Positions 10,733 to 21,646 of a stretch of 64,000 bases of DNA are shown here, piece after piece. Numbering within the stretch: position 1 is the stretch's first letter; every line of letters begins with the position of its first letter. The stretch comes from Ligustrum vulgare (Eukaryota > Streptophyta > Magnoliopsida > Lamiales > Oleaceae). Where the stretch lies: positions 15,142,133 through 15,206,132 of the forward strand of contig OY743187.1 of NCBI GenBank assembly GCA_963555705.1. The letters run 5' to 3'. A model generated the notes under the pieces. That model was not told the origin of the DNA. It ran no database searches and saw nothing but the letters and a program-made list of their open reading frames with translations. The translations under genes and the position numbers were made by a program.

Positions 10733-11330
10733 ATGAAGGTCGTCTTCACGACTCGCAGCGGCAGAGAACTCTTAAAGGGTGGCCTAAACGTTTCTGTTAG
10801 TTTCTTGTTTCCTCCCGCGATTTGGTCCTATTTGTTTCTTAATTAGAGTTTAAATATTGATTTTAGGTTCGGTGTTTGGTGTTTGATGTTTGTGTTAACG
10901 TCTTAAAGAAGAACATGGACATGGACATGGACATGGACATGGACATGGGTATGATTGTGATTGTGATTATGATTGCGATTTGTTTTGTTTTGTTTCGTAG
11001 GCTATTATGGGTCGTGGTTGATCTGCAGGAAGCAATTCATAAACAAAGTAGGTTATTATCACACCTCTTATTTATTGCTTTACCAGAAGTTTCATTTTGA
11101 AGTAGATTTAATCCTCATTTGGGTGTTCACATAGTTCTATTTTTTCTCTCTAGATGGAGTTTTTTCTTGACGCCAACAAAATGGGTAACGTACTTTTTTT
11201 TTAACAGGTGATTTTTCTTTCTACATCTTATATAGTTGCTCTTATATTCTACTTCTTTTGGACACAGGAACAAAAATATGTTCATCTACACCAGAACATT
11301 TTTGAATCTCCGAATTGGATGTGAGGTCGA
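10733..11330 (+). pseudogene. ECR/CER10-like gene fragment (very-long-chain enoyl-CoA reductase, N-terminal exons)
   Basis: Exon 1 (10733-10789) reads MKVVFTTRSGRELLKGGLN, matching the ubiquitin-like N-terminus of plant ECR (MKV..SRSGRE.LK). An exon 2-like block (about 11001-11047) ends VVDLQEAIHKQ, like the expected ATVADLQEAFHKR. A third block (about 11270-11320) resembles the KFYPSRQRLTLP exon but is badly decayed. Joining exon 1 to the AG at 10998-11000 runs into TGA, and no membrane or catalytic exons follow within the next 3 kb. Intact ECR does the last step of very-long-chain fatty acid elongation in the ER. Here it is only a promoter-plus-N-terminus relic inside a Helitron. The match is from memory of the family; exon 1 and exon 2 are the best support. 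Confidence 0.5.
10915..10947. repeat. (ATGGAC)n short tandem repeat
   Basis: ATGGAC is repeated about five and a half times inside the intron-like sequence of the ECR-like fragment. It makes an artificial open frame (MDMDMD). Confidence 0.9.
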
Positions 11331-12510
11331 TCTGAGCCAGTTAGATCTCGATTTCTTCCTTTCTTTATCTTTCCATTTTATCTTTTTTCTTTCATTGTGC
11401 AAATTACTGATATTGTTGATTCATATAATTGTTGTAATTCTACTAGACATGAGCTCTTAAATGTTAGGCATGACAATAGAACCTCAATAAATTATAATAG
11501 TTAATTTAGTTTCCCTAATTTAAAGTGCATTACTGGCTCCTATTCAATATTAATGAATCCATCATCATTTCTTAATATACTTATGTTGGTAGCTGAAATT
11601 TAGTAGCTGTAAACATAGTTTCCGTTTAATAGTATCATTACGGATCTGATGACTTCTTCACGTTTATTTATTCTGATAAGTTTTTAAAAGTTCTTAAAAA
11701 TTGTCTAACAAATGCATATTCCCATTTGCATCCAACAGCTTAGTATTTGCATCTTTTCCGAATATTTTGATGTTTTCGAATTTTTTTCTTAATGTTTTAT
11801 TGTAGGGATTTTTGAGATTTCATTTATTTTTAATTTTCGTAGAGGAATAGGAATCTTTATTAAATTTCTCCATTTTTTTTCCACAGTTTCGATTTTGAAC
11901 AGAAAATTCTCTTTAAACAAGATCAAGAGTTCATATTGATTTTTTCCAGTTATAAAGTGCTCTTTATTTTGGCTTGTTTAAACAAGAATTGTGCATGCTT
12001 CTGCCAAATAAGATGTTATTTCTTTTCATATTGAGAAATGTACCTTTTATTTTCAATTTTGAAGGAAAATGGGGATTTCACATGAGAATTTAGACTTCAT
12101 TATGCAATTTCCGTAGGAATCTTTATTAAATTTCTCCATTTTTCCCCACAGTTTCGATTCCGAACAGAAAATTCTCCTTTGTTTGTGTTCGAAGATGTTG
12201 TCTTTTGTAATTGTAATCAAACTTCCACTAATCACCCTTTAGATATAATTTCATAATGTACAAAATATGCAGATTCTTATAACGTGAATACGGGTCCTTA
12301 GCTTTGCCTTATGATAATGAAACTCTATAGTAACTTATATTGAACTTTTGGTGATTGCATGGCCTTATGGAAATAGTATGATAGTACGATGATTGTGTTT
12401 CAAGAATGGACCTTCAAAACTGGAAATAATTTCTTTTTCAAGGTACCAATTAGCAATTCAAGGCTTGAACCAATAATTGTTTGCAATAAAATGAAACAAA
12501 CCATTTGTTC

Positions 12511-13468
12511 TGTTAGTAAATTATTTTGATTAGATTATAGGTTCGAAGAAAAGACATGCCATGAAGTGAAAAACAGATTTTCAAATTTGGAATAACATAA
12601 AACATATGAATCAGAAGAGAAGATCCGAGCAGAAAATAAGTATGGATGATCGAAGCGAGAACTTGACTCTCTGTCCTTAAGACGTTTTTTTACCCCGTCA
12701 TAATGTGCTTACGGTTTGTGGTAAATCGCCTCCCAAGATACAACGTCGGAACACTTGCAGAAGCAGCACCTCGACTGCAAGACAACGAACCATAAATTGA
12801 ACACTCTTTGAAAAGACTCTTATGCAGAAAAGGAAAACTGGAAGATGACTTATGCTGTGTAGAATGAATTCGTGATGAAATGAAAGCTTAAACAAAATAA
12901 AATAGAGGAGAATGTGGCGGTTTTGAGCAGTTTCTAAACCGCCCGCTTCATGCAAAAACGGAACCACTATTCACAAAATTGTGACAGTTAATAAACTGTT
13001 AAAGAGAGGGAGAGAATTATTTAAATAATTTCACACGGGCCTGACCCGGCCCAAGCCCACGACCCGACCCGAGCCGAGCCGGCCTGCCGGACGGCGGCGG
13101 CGGCGCGTGTGGCCTTTGAGCTAGTCTAGACATTGTCTAAGACTCCCTTCTTTCAAAGACTATTGGTACCCCTTGGGGCCCAAACCCTTTTCTCAACTTG
13201 AAGCTTATTAAGTGGTTCAAGGTTGTGTTTGCAACCTATGTGGGATTGACACATTTTTCCAATTATTTCCCATTTATTCCTCATATTTATTGTCCAACTT
13301 TCAACCATAATTTCTCATTCATATGAAAATAGTTTTATACAATTAAATATTCCATGCTCATCTACTCGGAACGTAGAATTTAATTGAACATTAATTTCGA
13401 CAAATCGAACATTTGGTCCCACTTAGATTTAAGGTCAAAGTTGACCCATTAACCCACTATTTCCAACA
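12511..13468 (-). mobile_element. Copia-type solo LTR nested in the Helitron
   Basis: The 958-bp element has ends (minus) TGTTGGAAATAGTGGGTTAA ... ATAATTTACTAACA and perfect 5-bp target duplications TGTTC at 12506-12510 and 13469-13473. The minus-strand opening TGTTGGAAATAGTGGG and the 'TTGGGCCGGG' GC-rich block (13040-13110) are typical of a plant Copia LTR. No second LTR or coding region is present. It inserted after the Helitron arrived. Confidence 0.85.
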
Positions 13469-15144
13469 TGTTCTTCTGCCCTGTAAATTGGTTAAGTGAT
13501 CAAGAAGCTTATCTTTGGCAACACTTAATTTAAAATTTCATATCCAGTTATATATACTGAGGAAGTCATGCAAACATACATGTAACCTTAAAGAGTTTGG
13601 AACTATATTTTATCTTGTTGAAGCTATTATACATTGTAACAAAATCAACTTGCCTTATAATCTGGTTCTGTCGTAGAAGTTGCTTGGGGCTATATCTGTA
13701 TCACACTTCTCAATTTTATTAAAGTCCAGTTTCAGGTCATTTTCACTCCAACTCATTTCATCATTATCATGGAGTATGCATATGGAGGAGACATTTTTCA
13801 GTGAATATGCAATGACGGACGCTTCAATGAAGATGAGGTTCTTTTAATTGATTCAGCTATTTCATGCGGCACATTATGACTGGTGATATATACTGATGTT
13901 CATGTCAGTATTTGGGAATATATGATGTAGTTTGCTAATCTTAAGAGTTCTAGAAGTATCAAGTCTTGACTTGAAGAGATTTTTCTTACATTATTTCAAA
14001 TCTCAGTCAATAATGGCCCCACATTTTTTCTCTTAGAAGTAAAAGATTTTTGATTTATTTAATGTAAATGAGTTTTTAGTACTTACATATTCCCAGGAGC
14101 CTCGACAAATGATAAGGGTAGAAAGATGAACTTCTGGGTGTATATATCTACATAAAAGTATGGCAAATCCATTTTGTTCATCATTGTTTAATTTGGATTC
14201 TTTTAAGTTATAATGTAAAATCCATTTCGATGTTGTGTTTATATTTTTACTCTTTTGACTGTGATAGTCAACTTACTTGAGTAATAGCTAACATATTTAT
14301 GCTTTAATCAACCTCTTAGAGTGGTGTTATGATTTGAATGTTGTGTACATATATAGATTATGTTTGTCATTTTGCTCTAGAAACAAAGCTTATTTCTACT
14401 GATATTTCATCAAAGCTATAAAGAAACTGAGATTGTGATTTTAATTTATAAATTTAGTTCTTAGGGCAAAGATCTTTAGCAATCTGGTTGAGTCTATTTA
14501 TATTAATTTGGATAAAATCGATGAACTCTACTGATTATAATTTTATGTGATAAGCTCAATTGTTTTTGGTGGTGTCATTTCTTAAAATAAAGGCGAACCA
14601 TCGACCAATGTTTATGTATTGACTAATCTATTTGCAGATTTCTTTTATTCTTGAGTCATTTCTTTATGTAGTGTAATGTTATGTCACTAACAGGTTAGAA
14701 GAATGTCATGTCGTTGTCGTTGTTAATAGGGATCTAGGGGTGTTTTCTTGGTGACAAAGCAAGATGAAATTGCCAATCATTTGTAATATTTTTTAGCACA
14801 AAATTAGTTTAGGTCTTCACCTAACTTAAGATTTTCTCCATGGAAGTGTTATTCAAATTTTTTAACTTTGATTTTTATTTTATTTTTTCCTTCCAAGTTT
14901 ATATATATTCATCATTCTTTTGCATTTCTATAAATATATGTTATACTTTTGTTGCTTATATTTAAAATTATTTTGTAATAATGATAATAAATTCGCGTAG
15001 AAAACGGTTCTTGTACGAAGTACGAGACCTCAACTAGTTATTTTTAAAAGTCTTATCAAAACCTGACAATCTTAAAGTTTAATGAACAAATCGAACGATC
15101 TGTTTATTAAACTTTTTTTGTTTAAAAATATTTTTTTTATGTTT

Positions 15145-15420
15145 TCTATGCCTTCGTTTGGTAACACCGTAGCAGTTTATAAACTGATTTATTTACAATT
15201 TTGAGGTAAAATATGTGGTTGAAAGTTGGAGATAGAAAATGTATGTAGTTAAAAAGTGATATGAAAATTGCGTGGTTTAGAAACCTTTACCAAACACATG
15301 CTAAAAAATGTGATTGAAAAATGGTGAGCAAAAATATAAATGGTTAAAAAGTGATTTGGAGAATTGAAATGTTAAAAAACATGTTTACCAAACATAGACT
15401 GAGTATTTCAAGATGTCTTT
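15145..15420. mobile_element. hAT-like MITE, 'TTTGGTAA ... TTTACCAAA' family
   Basis: It begins CGTTTGGTAACACCGTAGC and ends TTTACCAAACATAGAC. Inside is the phrase TTTTGAGGTAAAATATGTGG with AAGTTGGAGATAGAAAATGT, which recurs at 35400-35590, 16660-16740, 30985-31030 and 59890-59990. It belongs to a dispersed non-coding family. Confidence 0.5.
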
Positions 15421-15837
15421 AATGTATATATTTTAAATCTTTTTAACAAGTTTGACGGTCAAAACTCAATCACTTTAAAGCACAATGAGCATTTAAAGAT
15501 GTATTTAAAAGTTTAGCGATCCATCTCGTCCTTAAAAATTTCTTATGTGTAAAAGTGATGTGATGTCATATGTGCATTCCATCTATTATGTCACTCATTT
15601 TATTATAATAGTGAAACGAGAGTTATACCCATGAGTAATGTTCAATATTTTAATAAATTTATTGATTAAAATAAAATTTGATATTTAGTCTCTGTTTGTT
15701 AAAAGTTTTGTCTTTAAAAAACATGATTTTTATGTTTTCGAGATAAGATATTTGATTGAAAAGTGGAGAGAGGAAAGTTAAATAATGATTTGAAGAGTTG
15801 TGTTGTTTAAAAATACACGCGCACACACACACACATA

Positions 15838-18146
15838 GGGAATTTGTTACATTTAGTTTTTAAACGTTTGTCTCTTTGTACAATTATTTCCTAACATTTC
15901 ATTTTTTATGTTGAAATCCTTAAACGTTGCATTCTTTGACACAAAAAGTCATTTTTGATGATTTCCTTCAATTTCAATGTTAAGAAATTAAAAAAAGACT
16001 AAAATGCCCTTATACATAATTATCGCAATTAATCTCTAAGCTTCAGATTTTGTGCTTAAATCCCTAACATTTCAATTTGGTGCAAGTAATCCCTAAATTT
16101 AAGCATTATTTAGCACAATAAATCCTTAACCTTTCAATTTGGTGCTTAAGTCCCTAAACTCGCACTATTTAGTGACACATATCTTTTTAGATGATTTTCC
16201 TTTATTTAACCTTTAAAAATTCAATTTTATTTTTATCAAAAATATTAAAATACTCTTATATTAATTAATAAATAAATAAGCCTTATTTTGGCAACTTAAA
16301 AAAAAAAATCTTACTTTGTTAGAGTCTGTTCTGTAGTGTCAATTTTCTAAAACACCACATTTATAGAGCATTAAAAGTCACACTTAGCAAAAGTCATAAA
16401 TATTACAATTTTAATATATTTTTATTTTAACATTGTCGTACTTAAATTTTATTTTTGTTAATTAATGCTAATTCGTTCAAGCTAATTAATTTATAGTACT
16501 AAATATTATTTTGGTTAATTAATACTAATGAACTATTATTAAAATTACAATTTTAATATATATATATTTTTATTTTAAAATATTTGTTAATTTGTCTTAT
16601 ATTTGATTTCTTTATATATTGCCTTTGATCGGCTACTCGTTATAATGACCGGCCGTAGTTTATTTTGATGTTCGAGGTAAAATTTGTGGTTAAAAATTGG
16701 AAAGAGAAAATGTATATGGTTAAAAAATGATTTAAGAAATTGTGTAGATTATAAATTGCAATCATAATTGATTATAATGAGTTGCCAAACATGAATTTTT
16801 TGTATATTATATAATTGTAAAGATAATTAAACCTTAAATATAAATAAAAGGAAAATTAACGCATTTAGTCCCGAAATGTTTGCCTATTTGTGTAATCAGT
16901 CTTTAACCTTTTATTTTTGGTGCTAAAGTCCTTAAACGTTACATTCTTGGGCGCAAGAAATCCTTTTGGATGATTTCCTTCCATTTTAATGTTAAAAAAT
17001 TGAGAAAAAACAAAAATGCCCTTATACATAATTGACGCAATTAGTTCCCGAAATTCAAATTTGGAGCTTAAGTTCCTAACCTTTTAATTTGGTGCAAGTA
17101 GTCCCTAAACTAAGTCATTATTTTGCGCAATAAGTCTAAACCTTTTAATATATTTTATATTTTAACAAGTACTTAAATATTATTTTTGTTAATTGATGCT
17201 AATTAGTTCTAGCTAATTAATTTCTAGTACCAAATATTATTTTTGTCAATTAATGCTAATTAGCTATTATTTAAATTACAAATTTGATATATATTTTATT
17301 TTAAAATATTGGTTTTTTTGTGAGCCGAACAGAGGCAATATATAAAGAATTCAAATATAAGGCAAACAAACCAATATTTTAAAATAAAAAAATATATTAA
17401 AATTGTAATTTTAATAATAGTTCGTTAGTGTTAATTAACCAAAATAATATTTAGTACTAGAAATTAATTAGCTAGAACGAATTAGCATTAATTAACAAAA
17501 ATAATATTTAAGTACGACAATGTTAAAATTTCAAAAATATATAAAAATTGCAATATATATGATTTTTGCTAAGTATGACAGTTTTTTTTTTTTTTTTTTT
17601 GGAGATGACAGTTAATGCTTTATAAATGTGATGTTTTAGTAAATTGACACGGCAGAACAGACTCTAACAAAGAAAGAATTTTTTAAGTTGTCAAAAAGCA
17701 GCTTATTTATTTATTTACTAATATAAGAGCATTTTAATATTTTTGATAAAAAAAATTGAATTTTTAAAGGTGGAATGGAGGAAAATCATCTAAAAAGATA
17801 CGTGTCGTTAAATAATGCAAGTTTAGGGACTTAAACACCAAATTGAAAGGTTAAGGACTTATTGTGCTAAATAATGTCTAAGTTTAGGGATTACTTGCAC
17901 CAAATTTAAAAATTAGGGACTTAAAGCAAAATATCTGAAGTTTATGGATTAATTGCGCCAATTATGTATAAGTGCATTTTAGTCTTTCTTTAATTTTTTA
18001 ACATTCAAATTGAAAAAAATCATCCAAAAGGACTTTTTGCGCTAAAGAACGTAGCGTTTAAGGACTTCAGCGCCAAAAATAAAAGATTATGGATCAATTG
18101 TACAAAGAGATAAACATTTAAGGATTAAATGTGCCAAATTCCCTTG
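15838..18146. mobile_element. Large inverted-repeat element (three copies of one repeat, two direct and one inverted)
   Basis: The ends mirror each other: the left starts AGGGAATTTGTTACATTTAG, and the right read backwards starts AGGGAATTTGGCACATTTAA. The left arm (15838-about 16640) is repeated inverted at about 17320-18146 (about 800 bp each). A shorter direct copy fills 16855-17320. Each copy has the same order: 'cccttatacataatt', 'tttggtgcaagta', 'AGAGTCTGTTCTG' (two copies), then 'ttaattaatgctaatt' blocks. There are no genes. No target duplication is evident, so the class (MULE-like or foldback) is open. Confidence 0.6.
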
Positions 18147-18189
18147 AAGATATTTGATTGCCTTTATTTGCTTGGAACAATATGTTACA

Positions 18190-18209
18190 CTCCCCGCGGC
18201 CGCGGGGAG
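18190..18209. other. Perfect 20-bp GC palindrome
   Basis: CTCCCCGCGGCCGCGGGGAG is its own reverse complement and contains the rare GCGGCCGC octamer. It stands alone in very AT-rich sequence and is followed by a T12 run. Confidence 0.9.
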
Positions 18210-18396
18210 GGGAACAATTTTTTTTTTTTTGCTTGGAAACATGGAGAACTTTCCCCTTTTTCTCCATATTTTTATTGTTTGATGGATCAAGTTTTCCAAG
18301 ACAAATGTTTTCCCTCTTTTTATCACGTGATCCAACTTTGCCTTGATTTCCTAGAATTGGTTTGCCATTAGTTGGATAAAGAAAATGTTTTCCATA

Positions 18397-18700
18397 TAAC
18401 CTGGAAGGCAAATTGTCTCGTTTGATTATTTTTGTTGTTGTAAATTGTAATTGAGTTATTACCTTTTTTTAGAAATCAACTTTATTATTTTCAAGTACAA
18501 ATGAGTGAAGAAAAAAAAAATTGTTTTATTAAAATAGATAAATTTCACTTTATTTGCCATGAAAAGTATTATCTTTCAAACAACAAAACACAGAAATTTT
18601 TTCACTTTTTTCATCTTAAAAATTAAATCAATTAAATACATTAAACTTCTAATTTTTTGGAAAATAAGGGTTTGTTAGATAATCGTTTATTTTTCATGAA
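18397..18700. repeat. Dispersed repeat 'TTGTTGTTGTAAATTG', copy 1 of 3
   Basis: The order 'cgtttgatta', 'ttgttgttgt-aattga', 'attattttcaagta', 'ttattaaaatag', 'tttatttttcatgaaaa' and 'tttttcacttttt' recurs at 20335-20560 and 53990-54215. The family is non-coding. Confidence 0.6.
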
Positions 18701-18751
18701 AAATGCATTTTCCAGGTGCTTTTCCAAGTTTTGCGTTGTATGATTTCCTAA

Positions 18752-20286
18752 GGCTGGGTTCCTCTTTTCCGTTTTCCAGTCATTTTCCGTCTTCTATTTT
18801 CGAAAACAAGGAAAACTCGTTCTCTTGTAGCGTTTTCGGAAAAAAATTTCGAAAATATTTCCAAATTTTGTAAAGGGAATATTTTCACGTTTTCCGTGTT
18901 TTCCACCCATTATAACTATAATAATATGAAAATGCGGAAAACGCCGTGTTTTCAGCATTTTAAAAAAAAATTAAAATAATCAAAAAGTTTGAAATTTGTC
19001 AAAAAAATTTGTCATTTTTAATTACATTATTGGTCCCTGATTTTCAAAATTTGTCATTTTAATCCTCAAATTTTGAAATTTCTTTCGAAAATACCCTCAT
19101 TTATTTGCAACTTAAGTCCCTCAACTTCAAATTTTCTTGCACATTAGTCCGCAAATTTAAATTTTCTTTCAATTTAGTCCTTCTCATATTTGCTCTATAG
19201 GTCATTGTCTTTGAACATGTATAACTTTTGATGTACAACTCCGAATTCCAAATGCATCAATCTTTTTTATGATGTCTCATGTGCTTAATTATTAAAAATT
19301 TATTTTTTACTATTGTATTGTAAACGCATATTTTGTAAGGACATCATTGATTAGCGTAAATTGATTTCTGTAAATTTTATTGAAACTTAAATTTTAAACG
19401 TTATGATTGCTTACTGGAAGGATGTATATATATGAAGTATTAAATGAAACGATTACTCTAGAAGGGCAAATTGCTGCCCAAATGTGGAACGATTACTTTA
19501 GAAGGGCAACATGATTTTTTTTGGCATAACCAAATTGTGATTGAGAATATTTCATTTATATTTGTTTTGCAACTCAAATATGACATCTTTATTTCATTTA
19601 TATACATAAACAATATAATTACAAGTATACAGAAATAGTTTTCTGCAAAATTTTAAACAGAGCGTGGAGCTTTTCATTTTCGAATACAATTTTCAAAAAT
19701 AACAAACCAAACGCGTTTTTCAGCAATTTCGAAAAAAGTCACAGAAAATGGAAAATAGAAAATATTTTCAAAAATGAAAACAGGAAACTGAAATAAAAAG
19801 AGAACGCGACATCATTGATTAACGTAAATTGATTTTTGCAAATTTTATTGAAACTTAAATTTTAAACGTTATGAGTGCTTACTGGAAGGATGTATATATA
19901 TGAAATATTAAATGGAACGATTACTCTAGAAGAACAAATTGCTACCTAAATATGGAACGATTACTTTAGAAGGGTAACATGAATTTTTGAATTTTTTTAG
20001 CATAACCAAATTGTGTGATTGAGAGTATTTCATATATTTTTGTTTTGCAACTCAAATATGACATATTTATTTCATTTATATTTACAAACAATATAATTAC
20101 AAGTATATAAATAGTTTTCTGTAAAATTTTAAACATAATGTTGGGCTTTTAATTTTCGAAGACAGTTTTCAGAAATAACAAACCAAAGGCGTTTTCAGCA
20201 ATTTCGAAAAAAGTCACAGAAAATGGAAAATAGAAAATATTTTCGAAAATAAAAACAGGAAACTGAAATACAAAGAGAACGCAGCC
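18752..20286. mobile_element. hAT-like non-autonomous element with internal tandem duplication
   Basis: The ends are GGCTGGGTTCCTCTTTTC (left) and, read backwards from the right, GGCTGCGTTCTCTTTG. Just inside are subterminal TTTCCGTTTTCC/ATTTTCGAAAA repeats on both sides. There is no coding sequence and no convincing target duplication. The right part has been duplicated in tandem. Confidence 0.45.
19341..20282. repeat. Tandem duplication of a 468-bp unit
   Basis: The unit starting ACATCATTGATTAGCGTAAA at 19341 restarts at 19809 (ACATCATTGATTAACGTAAA) and runs to about 20282. Both copies share GGAACGATTACTTTAGAAGG, TTTTGCAACTCAAATATGAC and the terminal AAAGAGAACGC. Copies differ by scattered substitutions and small indels. 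Confidence 0.85.
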
Positions 20287-20334
20287 TTCTGGGGGATATG
20301 AGGTTTTATTTTTCATGAAAAATCTTTTACCATT

Positions 20335-20550
20335 TCTCGTCACGTTTGATCTTTTTTGTTGTTGTTAATTGATTTATTTTAAAAAAAAATTAACATTATT
20401 ATTATCAAGTAAAAATATGTCAAATAATAAATTTTTTATTAACATAGTTAAATTTTGCTTTATTTTTCACGAAAAATAATGTCAATCAAATAATAAATAT
20501 TGAAAAATTTCACACTTTTTCCACCTAAAAAATTTAATTAATCAAACCCA
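20335..20550. repeat. Dispersed repeat, copy 2 of 3, interrupted by the MULE
   Basis: Same order of phrases as 18397-18700. Its end, ATTAAACTTCA, is the MULE target site and continues at 26126-26150 after the element. Confidence 0.6.
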
Positions 20551-20560
20551 TTAAACTTCA

Positions 20561-20884
20561 CAGCAGTGATATGTTCCCAACTGTGGGAAAATAATATGAC
20601 TCCCACAGCTGAGTTGAACGCCACGTAGACGGATGGCTGGGACCCACTCCAACAAAATAAAAATTGAAATCCTCTTTTCTTCTTCAGTACAAAAACGTCT
20701 GAACCCTTCATTCCGAACCCAACTAGCGAACCCAGTCCCCTGCTTCTGATTCTTCTTCATATACATCCACCACCGTCGATAGGTGCAACTCTGGCCGGCC
20801 TTCCAAGCGTCGTCCCTTTCCTCCTCCGACGGGTGCAACTTCGGTAGACCTCCTTCCACGACTGACATCCCCAGAAGTTTCTTC
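20561..20884 (+). repeat. Left TIR of the MULE
   Basis: It matches the reverse complement of 25802-26125 with scattered differences (over 90 percent identical by eye). It runs from CAGCAGTGATATG to CCAGAAGTTTCTT. Short open frames in it are present in mirrored form in the other TIR and are not genes. Confidence 0.9.
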
Positions 20885-21646
20885 TAGTTTGTAAATATAC
20901 CATGGTTCCCAGCTCGTCTTCTCCACCTCCATTATTTTGAAGCTCTTCTTCTCCCAGGTATGTTTAAAAATCATTTACTGCCTAAAATGTGCGGGAAGAA
21001 AATGTGTTGTCTTAGATATCTTTGTTAACTCATATTTCCATTATTATTGGAATAAACTTATTGGTTGAGAGCTATATCTAGTCTACACGAGGATTTGATG
21101 GTATCAGCTCTATATTTGATTTACGTCTGCTTATTGTAAACTTGCTGCAAGTTGGGGTTTCATCAAGCATACTCAATTGCCGTAGCCATCTGAGTCATCA
21201 TTCCAATGATTTATGCTCAAATAAGTGTTACCTTCAGTAATAAAATCAGTGGACTATTGTTATGATGTTTTTGGTTGGTTTAGTGAAGATTTTATGTAGC
21301 ATAGATGAAGGAAGGTTTTATAAAAAATATCAATTATATGGTTCTGATCTGGTGTCCTAGACAAGTAGAAGGAAGATTTTTGTACACGAGTACAACATGA
21401 TTACAATAAGGGCCTTAATGTTTAACAACTTTTGATTACAATTACCCCAAAAATTTATGAATGACGAGACATTTGAATATGCTGCTCAGATATGTTTGGC
21501 TGTAGATTATCAGCACCTTAAAAATAAAGGTTGTGCATGCCCAAAAGCTTATGAATAAAGAAATTGTTGGAAATTACTATTTATAGTTTACTTTTTGGAA
21601 TTTGTTAGCTGTGTAAGTTGATTTGGCATCCAATATTTATGTAGGG

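Larger units (their letters stand above)
10335..15037 (+). mobile_element. Non-autonomous Helitron with captured gene fragment
   Basis: The 3' end fits Helitron rules: hairpin CTTGTAC-GAA-GTACGAG (15010-15026), then ACCTCAA and CTAG (15034-15037) followed by T. The proposed 5' end is A|TCCCCCTCTTAAATGAGGG (TC at 10335). Its first about 70 bases match the 5' end of the minus-strand Helitron at 43201: both have GAGGGAATGAT, then TACTATTCA, TTTGTCCC and TTTTCACACT at the same spacing. The element is about 4.7 kb with no Rep/helicase gene. It carries a broken ECR-like gene 5' part and is interrupted by a Copia-type solo LTR. The ends are read by eye; the 5' base is the less certain one. Confidence 0.6.

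Noticed and set aside
12698..12967. 89-codon minus-strand frame
   Set aside because: Lies inside the Copia-type solo LTR.
20551..20974. Open frames of about 80-105 codons in the left TIR
   Set aside because: They lie within the MULE terminal repeat and recur mirrored at 25797-26160; no domain.
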